From assembly GCF_018294505.1 (NCBI RefSeq), contig NC_057796.1:190925893-190989892 (forward strand): 64,000 bases of DNA, read 5' to 3'. Each line of letters starts with the position of its first letter. Positions within the stretch are counted from its first letter, which is position 1. A model generated the notes under the pieces. It ran no database searches and had not been told where the DNA came from. It worked only from the letters and a program-made list of their open reading frames with translations. Below are positions 24,002 to 34,255 of this stretch, piece after piece. Made by a program: the position numbers and the translations under genes. Origin of the DNA: Triticum aestivum (Eukaryota > Streptophyta > Magnoliopsida > Poales > Poaceae).

Positions 24002-25179
24002 TGTCGGAGTTATTTGCCACGGGTAGCCTCATCTGCCCCCCATGGCATTTCAAAACATCGGGGCCGACTGCGCCCCTCAGAATCTCAAAGCTTGGTCGCC
24101 GCCTTCTCGTGGCCGGCTGGTCCAATCGGCCAGCTGCTAGAAAGCGGAGGACCCCAGAAGACGGCCACGAAGCGGGCCGCCTCCTAGCAGGCGGCCTCGA
24201 GAGAGGCCGGCTCCTGGCAGGCGGCCCCACGCGTCCTCAAAGTCTGCGCCCTCTTAAGTACGACGACACGGGGCATGGCTATAGTGAAGCCTGCCACCCC
24301 CAGATCTAGGGTGAGTGGTGGTTATAGTGCGCCGTACAAGTCGGAGATCTCCTGCACGGCGCAGCACTGTAGCCCCTCCGCCCGTGACATCGTCCGAGCC
24401 AGGAGGACCATTCTCCCACATTGGGCTGTCGGTACGGCCCGCAGGCGGCGGGCCCTACTTGCCAGTGAGAAGCTAGAAGGCAGCAAGCCTGACCAGTCGG
24501 CCTGGGGGGAGAGGCCGGCACCCAGCAGGCGGCCCACCCCCTTCCTTGGAGTTTGTGCACCATTAACCAGAAGAGATGGGGAATGGCTACAGTGATCGCC
24601 CGCCAGGCGGCGGGACTGTAGCCACGCCCTCCCCGACAAAGCAAGCGTCATTAGAAGCACGGCTACAGTAATGAGCAGCCGGCAAGACCCGCCAGCGGCG
24701 AGCGCGGCCTGTCGGCCAAGTACAAAACAGTCGGCGGGGCCCACCAGTCGGCGGGCCCCAGTAGCCAGCGGAGAAGCCGGCCACAAGAGACACTGACAGC
24801 TAGGGCCTATGCCCGGCCAATTTACCATTGTACCTCTGGGGCGTAGGCCTATATAAACCCCCCAGGGCACCCATGCAAAGGGTTCAGACCCTTAGACAAC
24901 ACACACCCACATAGAGAGAGGAGAGAGCTAGCCTTGCCCTTCTTCCTCCTCTAGCAAACAGCTCAAGGAGCAACTTGTAGCTACTTGTTGAGATAGTGAT
25001 CATGCGGAGACCCCGCGGAGCAGGACTAGGGGTGTTATCTCCTAGGAGAGCCCCGAACCTGGGTAAAGTTCACCGGTGTACGTGTCTACGCCTCATCCCG
25101 CTTCCTGGCACCGGCGATGTCTTACTATCCCCACCATGATAAGCCATCCGTTGGCATATGTCGCACCAAAACCCCGACA
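24002..25179 (+). repeat. E2 3' LTR (1178 bp)
   Basis: Starts TGTCGGAGTTATT after the polypurine tract and ends ACCCCGACA. TATATAAA is at 24850-24857, with a transcribed CT/AG-rich leader after it. Right flank is CCCAG. Its first 600 bases are homologous, in inverted orientation, to 29750-30331 (E5). Confidence 0.88.
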
Positions 25180-26164
25180 CCCAGCATAGAGGTCGAGTGT
25201 GCATCTGTCTGGTCCTTTCCGTCCTCTTTGGTTCGCAGGGTACATGGACGTTTCTACTAAGCTGTTTGGAAGAAAGAGAGCAAGCCGGCACTCCGGCCCC
25301 GGCAAGCCAAGGTTGTCGGGGGCTGCAGACACAAGAATCCAACCACGGCAAGCCAAGGCTGCCGGGGGCTGTAGATCCAGATAAGTCTTTTATCCCCTAC
25401 TGTGCATTTCCGTATGAAGTTGGGATGTATGAAACCTCGTTTTATTCCTAGGCCACCGTGCTCCCCCTTTTCTCCTATACCCAAGAACTATTCCCTGGGT
25501 CGGAACTGGGTCGTAGTCGCGGTGACAAGGAAATAAACGAAGGGCCCAACTCTACTTCACCCCTGCCTCCGCCAAGAGCGTGAGAATGGTCGAATGAAGT
25601 AAGGGGACGGCAAGGCCTGTTCCCGGGCGACAATGTTTATCTTAAAAATAACAAGGATTCACTCCTTGGCATGAGCCTCGCTCACGCACAAAGAACCCGG
25701 TAAGCACCCTTTTTTATTAAAAACATCCCATACAGGTACAGTTCATACAGAATGAAAAACATGAGCAAGGGGATCACAAGTTTTAAATTTAACAAATGCC
25801 CACAGGCTTACAAATTCAAAAGAGATAAGATGCCCGTAATCCCTTTCTTGTCCCTCTCCTCAGAAGGTGGAACGAGATAGCAGGAGGGCAAAAAGAACGC
25901 CTAGGCGAGGTACGAGCAGCAGAAGACACCAGGGGAACATCCCGGTGCCTGGAGAGGAGCCGAAAGATGAGGCAGCGGGCCGACAATACGCGACAAAGGC
26001 GTCGGTGCCCGCGTACTCCGACTTGACGGCCCACCACCCGCCTTCTTGGTCTTCTCCGGCCCTCCTACGCCAGCCACCCAAGGAGGCAACGGGGAACGCG
26101 CCGATGGAGAGCTTGATGAGGCAGGCCCTCGGTAGGGCGCGTGGCCGAGGGAGGGGCGACGCGG
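25180..26164 (+). other. E4 internal non-coding DNA
   Basis: No domain is recognised on either strand. A short direct repeat built on GGCAAGCCAAGGYTGYCGGG occurs twice between about 25,300 and 25,370. The last few hundred bases are the 3' flank of the antisense gene that starts at 26765. Confidence 0.45.
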
Positions 26165-26765
26165 TCAGTCAGAGTCGAGGTCGGCGTCCCCCCGCTCGAC
26201 GCCCTCGTCGTCGCTGTCGCTGTCCTCCTCATCACTCGCGCTTGAGGAGGAGTCTTCATCATCAGAGGAGCTCTCCACGCAGGACTTTAGGCGAGTTCCA
26301 AGGTCCCCAAAGACCTTGACAGAGAGCAGGTCGTTCTCCATTAATTTCAAGTAGAGAACGAGCCCCGTCGTCAGGCTGTGGACACGAGCGAAAGTCTCCC
26401 ATCAGCGACGAAGGTACATGACGTGAGGAGCAAGAAAGTCGACGTCAACCCGCGTGCCGCCGTTCTCGCAGCCACTCATATGCAACCTGAGGGACTGTGG
26501 CGGGTCGAGCTCCATCTCCCGAGCGAATGGAGTAGGGAGATGAAGACGACGATGCGGTGGCCGGCGCAGCCTGATGAAGAACTCACGGGGCTGGTCCCCG
26601 ACGTGGCCCTCCATTGAGGGAGGCATCGTTGGCGGAGGCAAGGCCGTTGCACCGCCCCATCCCCCTCTTCCTCAAGCACCACGGTGACCTCGGCCTCGCC
26701 CCCTCCCCCTGTCGAGCAGAGACCCTTGCTGCCATCGTCGAAGGGGCGGCGCCCCCTCCCGCCAT
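26165..26765 (-). pseudogene. E4 antisense gene encoding a B3-like domain and acidic tail
   Basis: ATG at 26765 (MAGGGAAPS) opens an Arg/Gly-rich N-terminus. After a frame change around 26,600-26,640 the frame encodes FFIRLRRPPHRRLHLPTPFA, an internal segment, then WETFARVHSLTTG and LLSVKVFG, followed by a Ser/Asp/Glu tail ending at 26165. The order (F-x-x-L, L-P-x-x-F-A, W-x-x-F-A-R-x-x-x-L-x-x-G, hydrophobic strand) resembles the plant B3 DNA-binding fold. A TGA at 26402-26404 stands directly before WETFAR. If that stop and the frame change are real, the copy is dead. It lies opposite to the LTR direction. B3 assignment is by motif memory only; a DNA-binding role is inference. Confidence 0.6.
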
Positions 26766-26842
26766 GGCCGATGAAAGGAAGGAGCAGAGGTGGAGGGAGA
26801 TGGATGAGGAAAGATTGTGGGATGCCATCCCCCTCCCCCTTC

Positions 26843-26849
26843 TTATAAA
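26843..26849 (-). promoter_or_regulatory. TATA box of the E4 antisense gene
   Basis: TTTATAA on the minus strand, about 80 bases upstream of the ATG at 26765. The spacing is close to that of the corresponding box in E6. Confidence 0.5.
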
Positions 26850-27118
26850 GGGGCGGGGTCGGGGCTCGGCCGCCCCACTCAACCAATTCGACCATCAGGG
26901 GCGCAGGGAATCAAGACCGAGCCGCTGCTCCAATCAGCGACGGCCCGATTTCCCGCCTCGTCATTTAAGGCCCGTGCCCCCCCCCCCCGCGCGTCCGCCG
27001 CCTGCCACCTTAGGGGCATGGGGGACACGTGGCGAGCAAGCAGAAATCGAGGGGACGGGTGAAGCGACCGTTCTCCACCCCGTGATCATGGGGCGAGGGC
27101 GCCTTGAAGACCACGACC

Positions 27119-28287
27119 TGTGATGCCCCCGATTCAATCGTACACTAATCATACACGCAAACGTGTACGATTAAGATCAGGGACTCACGGGAAGATATCA
27201 CAACACAACTCTAAAATAAAATAAGTCATACAAGCATCATAATACAAGCCGGGGGCCTCGAGGGCTCGAATACAAGTGCTCGATCATAGACGAGTCAGCG
27301 GAGGCAACAATATCTGACTACAGACATAAGTTAAACAAGTTTGCCAAAAGAAGACTAGCACAAACTGGGATACAGATCGAAAGAGGCACATGCCTCCTGC
27401 CTGGGATCCTCCTAAACTACTCCTGGTCGTCATCGGCTTGCACGTAGTAGTAGGCACCTCCGGTGTAGTAGGAGTCGTCGTCGATGGTGGCATCTAGCTC
27501 CTAGGCTCCAGCATCTGGTTGCGACAACCGAGAAGAAAGGAAAGGGGGAAAAGGGGGAGCAAAGCAACCATGAGTACTCATCCAAAGTACTCGCAAGCAA
27601 GGATGTACACTACATATGCATGGGTATATGTGTAAAGGGGCAATATCAATGGACATACTGCAGAAAGCCAGAATAAAAGGGGGGTAGCTAGTCCTGTCGA
27701 AGACTACGCTTCTCGCAGCCTCCATCTTGCAGCATGTAGAAGAGAGTAGATGGTAAGTTCACCAAGTAGCATTGCATAGCATAAATCTACCCGGCGATCC
27801 CCTCCTCGTCGCCCTGTTAGAGAGCGATCACCGGATTATATCTGGCACTTGGAAGGGTGTGTTTTATTAAGTATCCGGTTCTAGTTGTCATAAGGTCAAG
27901 GTACAACTCCAAGTCGTCCTGTTACCGAAGATCACGGCTATTCGAATAGATAAACTTCCCTACAGGGGATGCACCACATAACCCAACACGCTCGATCCCA
28001 TTTGGCCGGACACACTTTCCGGGGTCATGCCCGGCCTCATAAGATCAACACGTCGCAGCCCTACCTAGGCACAACAGAGAAGTCAGCACGCCGGTCTAAA
28101 TCCTATGGCGCACACGCCGGTCTAAATCCTATGGCGCAGGGGTCTGGGCCCATCGCCCATTGCACACCTGCACGTTGCGAGGGCGGGTGGAAGCAGAACT
28201 AGCCCCCTTAATACAAGAGCAGGCTTACGTTCCAATCCGGCGCGCGCCGCTCAGTCGCTGACGTCACGAAGGCTTCGGCTGATACCA
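27119..28287 (-). repeat. Probable solo LTR (1169 bp) inside E4
   Basis: Read on the minus strand it runs from TGGTATCAGCC to GGGGGCATCACA. The flanks are CGACC (27114-27118) and CGACG (28288-28292), a 4/5 target-site match, and the sequences beyond (CCACGAC / GTCGAG) look like one interrupted sequence. A 24-base unit, CGCCGGTCTAAATCCTATGG with a short tail, is tandemly duplicated at about 28,087-28,136. The internal end is less certain than the 27119 end. Confidence 0.6.
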
Positions 28288-28584
28288 CGACGTCGAGTTC
28301 ACTCAGTAAATGAGCCGCGCCTCTGCATTTTCCCCTTTTACGGGGAAGGAGCGGGCCGCCTCTTTACCATTCACTGTGACGTGACACATGCGTGCGGAAA
28401 CCGCCCCACGCATGACCCCCACATCATGCATAACCCTCCACGTCGCGCGTTCAACGCAGGTTGTGGGGAAGCGCAGCGGACGAAAAAATTTACTGCAGTA
28501 AAAATCCGCCCTGCCTGCCCGTGCACCGCTGGGCCTAACCCAACAATGTGTTGCGCTTATGTGTGGCCTAGGCCAGGGGGCTCC
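28288..28584 (+). other. E4 internal DNA upstream of its 3' LTR
   Basis: Short non-coding stretch between the solo LTR and the polypurine tract. It would be the upstream flank of the antisense gene. No feature beyond the polypurine tract. Confidence 0.5.
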
Positions 28585-29749
28585 TGTCGGTGTGCAAAAG
28601 TAGGGGCTCTTTTGACCCCTTTACTTGTGCACGGGCAGTCAGAGCCGCGCCCGCGGCCACACCGAGCAGGGCAGAAGAGGGAAGCCGGAGCACGAGGCAA
28701 TCAAAGCAACGCCAAGACCAGAGACACAAAGATCAAGAGGGCGAGGTGGACTCCCCCGGCGAGACCCTTGCGGGGACGGCCTCCGCGGCCCCGGCAAGAG
28801 CCTTGCCGAGGCAACTTGCCCGATGCTAGCGGAGCGCGCCACCCTTGAGCCTAGGGGTTCCAACGTCATCAACCATATTGGAACCAAGGCTCGGGAGGCA
28901 CCTCCATGGTGGCATGCAGATCTTTGTGAAGATTAAAGGCATACAAGATTAGATGAGGACCAGAAGACGACGATCCTCGGCGGGATCCTAGCCGAGGAAA
29001 TCCACGAGACCCCCGGCAAGATCCTTGCCGGGGACGACTGCGATGCCGCGGCAAGACCCTTGCCGGGGCCCCGGTAAGGCCCTTGCCGAAGACGCCTGCG
29101 AGGCCACAACCAGGCCCACATCTGCCAAGACTACACCACCGCTCCCATGCAGCTGCTAGCTCGACCAGCTGGGCAGGCACCTGCGTGGCAGCATGCGGCC
29201 TCTACACCGACTCAGCTAGCACCTGCGTGGTGGCATGCAGATCTTCGTGAAGACTCCACCACCACCCAGCCCAGCAGCCAGCCAACGTGGCGCTGCAACG
29301 CCTCATCAGCTCGGACGCGCGTCGGAGCCAGGCAAAGCGGCAATAGCTGGGACGAGCTTCCTTGCCGTCCCCGATAAAGCAAGAGGGGCACGTCAGCAGC
29401 GCATTAAATGCGTTTGTCCGACGGTGCCAGAGGATAGACTCATCCACTGTACACCTTTCCACCTCCTGTGTGCCACTGTGGCAACCCCTTTCGTCTATAA
29501 AAGGAGGCTCGAGGCATCCAGGAGAAGGATTCGGATCTTTTGGACAACACACGCACCGTAGCTAGCTCAAGAACTCAAGAACACTCAAATACATACACCA
29601 AAGCAGGACTAGGATATTACGCATCTTCGCGGCCCAAACCTGGGTAAACGATCCTTGTGCTGACCAGCAGACCTGCTCTTTGCACAACACCACGCCCGCC
29701 AACCGTAGAAGGGATCCCAGTGATTCCATAGGTGTCGTTTCCCCCGACA
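28585..29749 (+). repeat. E4 3' LTR (1165 bp)
   Basis: TGTCGGTGTGCAAA to CCCCCGACA, preceded by a polypurine tract. TATAAAA is at 29496-29502. The U3 part holds six imperfect palindromes of the type GGCAAGNNCTTGCC between 28755 and 29090. The motif TGGCATGCAGATCTT occurs twice (about 28,912 and 29,232). Confidence 0.82.
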
Positions 29750-30331
29750 CTATCCCACCGCCCGGCGGGCGATCACTGTAGCCACACCCCGTCTCTTCTG
29801 ATTAATGGCGCACATACTTTGAGGGGGAGGGGCCGCCTGCTGGAAGGCGGCCCGCTCCACTGCCGCCTAATGGGGCATTGCCGCCTTCTGGTGGCTCGCG
29901 GACAGGTAGGGCCCGCAGTCTGATGGACGTACCGACCGCCCGTCATGGGAGCGCAGCCCCCTATGTAATAGGTGATGTCACGGGCTGCGTGGCAACAGTG
30001 CCGCGTCGGGCAAGGGGTGTCCGCCTGGTACTCCGCACTGTGGCCACGCTCCGCCCCGGATTCGGGGGTGCCAGGTCGCACTGTAGCCACGCCCCGTCCT
30101 GTCGTGGTTATGTGGGCGCAAACTTTGAGGGCACGAGGGGCCGCCTGCTAGGAAGCGGCCTCTTCATGGCCGCCTTCCGTGGTCTTGCTATCTTCTAGCA
30201 GCCGGCCTCCTAGACCAGCCGGCCCAAGAAGCCAGCCGTTCGTCCAGGAGGTATGAGGGGCGCAGCTAGCCCTGATGTCTTGAAATACTATACGGGGCCA
30301 ATGAGGCTACCCATAGTCATTTACTCAGACA
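29750..30331 (-). repeat. E5: inverted fragment of an E2-like LTR
   Basis: The reverse complement matches the first 600 bases of the E2 3' LTR (24002 to about 24610) with many substitutions. Its outer end on the minus strand is TGTCTGAGTAAATG. It is truncated on the left by E4 and on the right abuts the gene island, so it marks the first retroelement that landed at this edge. Confidence 0.75.
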
Positions 30332-30528
30332 ATCATTGCTTCAGCCATTAATTGGTTCACAAACATACATTTTTTCCTTTGCATTCGAGACAGAGGAAAC
30401 TAAACAGATTCAGATGGCGATTTTGGTAGGCTTGTATTATTGATAGTGGAGAGTGTCTCGACCACTGCATCATAACATAAATTAGGAGGGGAACCGAACA
30501 GATTAATCAAGAGTTATTTCCATATTAC

Positions 30529-32862
30529 CTGGCCTAGATTTATTGGAAAGAAACAATGGGGTTGCCTTGTTGTTTTCAGAGTTTGTCTTCTTATCTTCAG
30601 CAGCCTGCACCAAATTAACACACTAGCATTGCTATCATTGGCCAGGTCTGATAATGGGAAAGCAACATTGACACAACGAACGTTTGGGCAAACAGACCAC
30701 ACCAGCCTACACCAAATTAACACAATATGACACAGCTATCATCAGCCAGGTAAGGTAATACGAAAGCAACATTGACACAATGAATGAATGGGCAACCAGA
30801 GCAGCACTACAATTTAGTAATGTGCATGATATGAGATAGTACACTCATGCAGCTCAGTATGCAAAACTACTAGGCAGTTTTCCTTAAAAAATCAACATTG
30901 TCGCCTTTAACATTTTGCTACAACTAATTTTAGATCATATAAAGGTTGGATTCATGCCGATTAACAAAATACATGCTGATGTAAAAATATAATGATATAC
31001 AACAGGTACTTACATCAACATTGGAGCACAGAGAATCCCCGCAAGATACTTTCCTCGAATACGATCCCAAAGGAGGAAGTCTTCTATCATTGAACCTTAT
31101 TTTCTAAAAGAGACATGGGTAAGAAACATGTAGAAAATATGATTAGAATGCTATAAAATTTCATGATGCGAGGATACGCACACGCTTCTTAGAATGGAGT
31201 TGACATATTTTTGCTGGACTGGAGCGGACAAGTTCTTTGGCCACTGGAATCTGCTTATTATCAGTGGGAGTTGGGTTTCTCCATGCTAGAGTAGTATCTA
31301 TGAAAACTGGAGTTGGTTTATTATCTCCTGGCGTTTGGATCTTTTGCAAAGACCTGGTTTGTAACCCTTCAGATTCTAACATAGCCGTCTTCCCCTTGCA
31401 TGCCTTATATAGAAGAATGGTGCTTCAATTATAAAACATGCTACAACAGAGAGATGGAATATGTACTGAAGAATAAAAAGGCATGACATATTGACATGTA
31501 TTCCCTCCATCCAGAAATAAATGGATAGGTCTAGGTGTATTTCAGTTCTAGATACATCCATTTTTATCCATTTCTGTGACATGTAATCCGGATGGAGGGA
31601 GCATGATGTAAGAGCTATGGATACGACAGGACAACAGTGTAAAATAACACCAGTTGAATGTAAAAATGTATGCTAGCAGAATACATACAGAAAAACACAA
31701 AGGCAACATATGCGTGTATGATTGGGAAACTAAGATGGCATTGCAACAGACCACTAGAACAACACTTTAATGTAAAAAAAGAACATGGTATGGTAGACAG
31801 ATGAAGTACGTACTGATGAATAACAATGCATAAGATATTGAGAAGCATGATGTCCAAATTAAGCAAATGGCATTGCGATAGAGTAGAATGACAGTACTTG
31901 AATTTGAAAACATGTTATCATGAATGGAATAGGTACTGAAAAACAGGAAGGCATGACATATTTACATGCATGAACAGCAGGCTAAGAACAAGGCATCGCA
32001 ACAGAGTAGATGCACTCCAGGACATTATATGCATGTTGTACCCATTTCACGGGCCAAGTTAGAGCAAGGACCTTGTGGGGTGAATAGGATTCATCATCTT
32101 TCTGCAAGTCTTGTGAAGAACTGCCTTTACATGTTCCATCATATTGGGTATCATTGACGTCAAGTTTGTTGGCTGTTACATTGCTTCGTGAGGCTCTTGT
32201 GGATAAATCAGTGTGTGCAATTATATCTGACATGCATGGAAGACAACTAGTAGTTAGATTTATGTAATGAGTGCCTGTAGGAGACGACATAAATAGTAGG
32301 ACTGGGTTAACTAGCAGCAATAGGTCTCAAAAACTAAAGGGAGAACACAGGTGAAAGCTACAAAATATGTATCGTTTGTACTCGAGATTAACTAGATGGC
32401 ACACAAAAGTATTAAAGAACAACATAGGTAATACTAGAAGTGGTATAATACTATAATCACCAGCATGTGGGGTAGCATTGGCTGATGTATGATAACTATG
32501 GAACATCATTACCTAAAGAACAAGTCTCTTAGCTGAACTATGGAACAGTGTTAACTCCTGAACAAGACCCGTAAGAGATCAGCATGAATATACAGTGAAA
32601 TGTAATAATCTATTTTCCATGCTTAGACGAATAACAAAGCCATAAATGTTGCACACAAGTAAGATGAGGGTACAACCTATCTGGCCGCCATCCATAGGAG
32701 TGAGCATCATGTGCTGACTTGTCGATGGCCCAGCTATTGTTGTGGCTATCCATGTTGGGCACGCGCATTCGATGCACGGAACTGTTGAGTGGGGACTATA
32801 GCTCCCTTCTGGTGTATGCTTCCCTTGTTGGAGCAGCTGCGTTGAGTCGGAAGACGGTGTGG
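30529..32862 (-). CDS. Multi-exon gene of unknown function (partial)
   Basis: Not recognised. On the minus strand five exons can be joined with GT/AG borders: 32862-32677, 32226-32072, 31388-31182, 31103-31014 and 30604-30529. The phases agree at every junction (the first pair splits a codon 1+2, the others join at codon boundaries) and no stop occurs in 714 nt. The protein is polar and Ser/Thr/Asn/Lys-rich, probably disordered, with segments such as PTPTDNKQIPVAKE and basic HSKKRKIRFNDRR. The 5' end is unresolved: a related splice end CAGATAG/GT at about 33447 suggests an upstream exon, but the frame there meets a TAG. The 3' end is missing because E5 and the nest to its left begin 200 bases further on. 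Phase agreement argues for a real spliced gene; a repeat-borne gene is possible. Confidence 0.45.
30601..30810. repeat. Tandem duplication (~105 bp, two copies)
   Basis: The stretch beginning AGCCTGCACCAAATTAACAC and ending GGGCAAAC (30602-30702) is repeated at 30703-30795 with about 85% identity by eye. It includes the 3' splice acceptor of the last exon of the unknown gene, creating a second, decoy acceptor in the intron. Confidence 0.7.
31501..31601. mobile_element. Stowaway-type MITE (~101 bp)
   Basis: Terminal inverted repeats TTCCCTCCATCC and GGATGGAGGGAG, preceded by TA on the left. Small, AT-rich and without coding capacity, as expected for mariner-derived MITEs of grasses. The right TA is not preserved. 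Confidence 0.65.
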
Positions 32863-33003
32863 CTGAAGATGCAGAAAACGCATAATGTTAAGAACGACAC
32901 ATCTCTCTAATCCGAAGAAATACCCTAAGAGATCAACAACAAGGTACGAGAGTGGTCACACGTCTGTTGACTGAAGACTAAATTGGGGTCACACAACTTT
33001 GTT

Positions 33004-33895
33004 TTAATTTGGTACTGTCCGATCTACGCCAGATGGCTTGATGGCCGTCTTGTGCCTCCCGGCTGACACTATTCGGAATCTTCCCCGAAGAGCCAGCGAC
33101 CACCGGCAGAGCAGCCTGCCTCCGCAGTCTGTGGCCCCAACCAAAACCCCGCTCCCCGCCCCACCAAACTGCCATGGTTGCGCCACCCCCGGGCCAATCC
33201 ACAAAGACTCGCCGTCATCCAGATCCGGCGGCGGCAGTACCTTCAACCCACACAACTCTAAGATAGCCATCTAAGTGCTGCTTTCACGCAAACTTGCGCG
33301 CCCGCACCCTTACGTTAGACACCTGCCAACCGGCAGCCTAGGAGCTCCGCCGCCTCGAGGGGTGTTGCTTCCCATTGGGAATCGATTGGCCCAGAATAAA
33401 AATTCAGACAACTGACGCCTAAATAAAGTGATTTGAAATGAGGGTGCGACCTATCTGGCGGCCCAGTGAAGTAGGCAGCTCTTGCTACGGAGTCGGTGAG
33501 GCCACCGCGGTTGCGGTGGCTACCGGCGGCAGGGAAACAGAGATGTCACGATGGTCGACGACTAGGGCAAGCAGCGCCGGGGCTTTGGACGGATTCGAAG
33601 TTGGAGCCGCTCCGGCGCCGTGAACAACTGAGGGGGTGAATTGGCTCCGGTACAGTTCATGCAGCCGTCGTCGAGGCAGCTCCGGCAGCACGGAGTAAGA
33701 GGCACACGGCCCAGTGCATGACGGCAAATGGACAACGTCTCCGGCATTAGAGAGGAGGGCGGCTCTGAATTTCGTGCGGTGGGGGGCGCCACGGAGGAGG
33801 GGCTGAGCTTTCGCGGCTCGGGAGAAGGGAGCTTCCGGGGAGAAGGTGATTTGGCGCCCACGAGGTATGAATGGGGAATTGGGAGTGGGAACCAT
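33004..33895 (-). other. GC-rich region with minus-strand open stretches, possible 5' part of the unknown gene
   Basis: Two GC-rich open stretches (33895-33485 and 33270-33004) resemble 5' exons or leader of the gene at 30529-32862 in orientation and base composition, but I could not connect them in frame. A TAG occurs at about 33490 in the best frame. No domain is recognised. Confidence 0.25.
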
Positions 33896-34015
33896 GTCTT
33901 ACGGATGCATTTGTCTGAAATGTGGGGGAGTTATAGTTCTACCCCTGCCTTTAGTCTTCTCGGCTTGGGTCTGTGTATTGAGGGTCGGGGATAGTAGAGT
34001 AACTTTGCTTCTGCC

Positions 34016-34198
34016 AAATAGTGGGCGCAAGCGATTTTGGACGAGGAGGGAGTGTTTTGAAATATAGTGGGCGCGAGCGATTTCGGGCAAGGAGGGCGTG
34101 TTTTAAAACAGTGGGCGCGAGCTATTTCGGGCGAGGAGGGCATGTTTTGAAATAGTCAGCTCGAGCGATTTCGGGCGAGGAGAGGGTGTTTTGCCGAC
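34016..34198. repeat. Tandem repeat, ~44-bp unit, four copies
   Basis: Four consecutive imperfect copies built on GTGGGCGCGAGCGATTTCGG followed by GCGAGGAGGGCGTGTTTTG. A fifth decayed copy may follow to about 34,255. No coding capacity was noted. Confidence 0.85.
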
Positions 34199-34255
34199 CA
34201 TGGTGTATGAATTATTCGGCACATGTCATTTCGGCCGAGGAGAAGGAGCGCTTGG

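Larger units (their letters stand above)
7636..25179 (+). mobile_element. E2: Tat-type Ty3/Gypsy element, 3' part, split by E3
   Basis: Consists of gag C-terminus and pol (7636-12167), E3 insertion, pol C-terminus (18678-18815), spacer, an antisense gene (19543-23320), polypurine tract (about 23985-24001) and 3' LTR (24002-25179). The 5' end lies beyond E1. A second RNase H domain after RT-RNase H, the long 3' spacer and an antisense gene are features known for the Tat/Retand/Ogre lineage. The pol frame has several stops and frameshifts, so it is dead. It is inserted in E4, whose sequence resumes at 25180. Confidence 0.85.
25180..29749 (+). mobile_element. E4: LTR retrotransposon 3' portion with antisense B3-like gene
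   Basis: Internal DNA (25180-27118 and 28293-28584) interrupted by a probable solo LTR, then a polypurine tract (GGCCAGGGGGCTCC, 28571-28584) and the 3' LTR (28585-29749). E2 inserted at its left, so gag-pol is outside the window or lost. No pol motif lies in this part. It is inserted in E5, with right flank CTATC. Confidence 0.75.

Noticed and set aside
28755..29090. CRISPR-like array
   Set aside because: Repeat units are imperfect palindromes with irregular spacing inside a plant LTR; no cas-like gene or uniform spacers.
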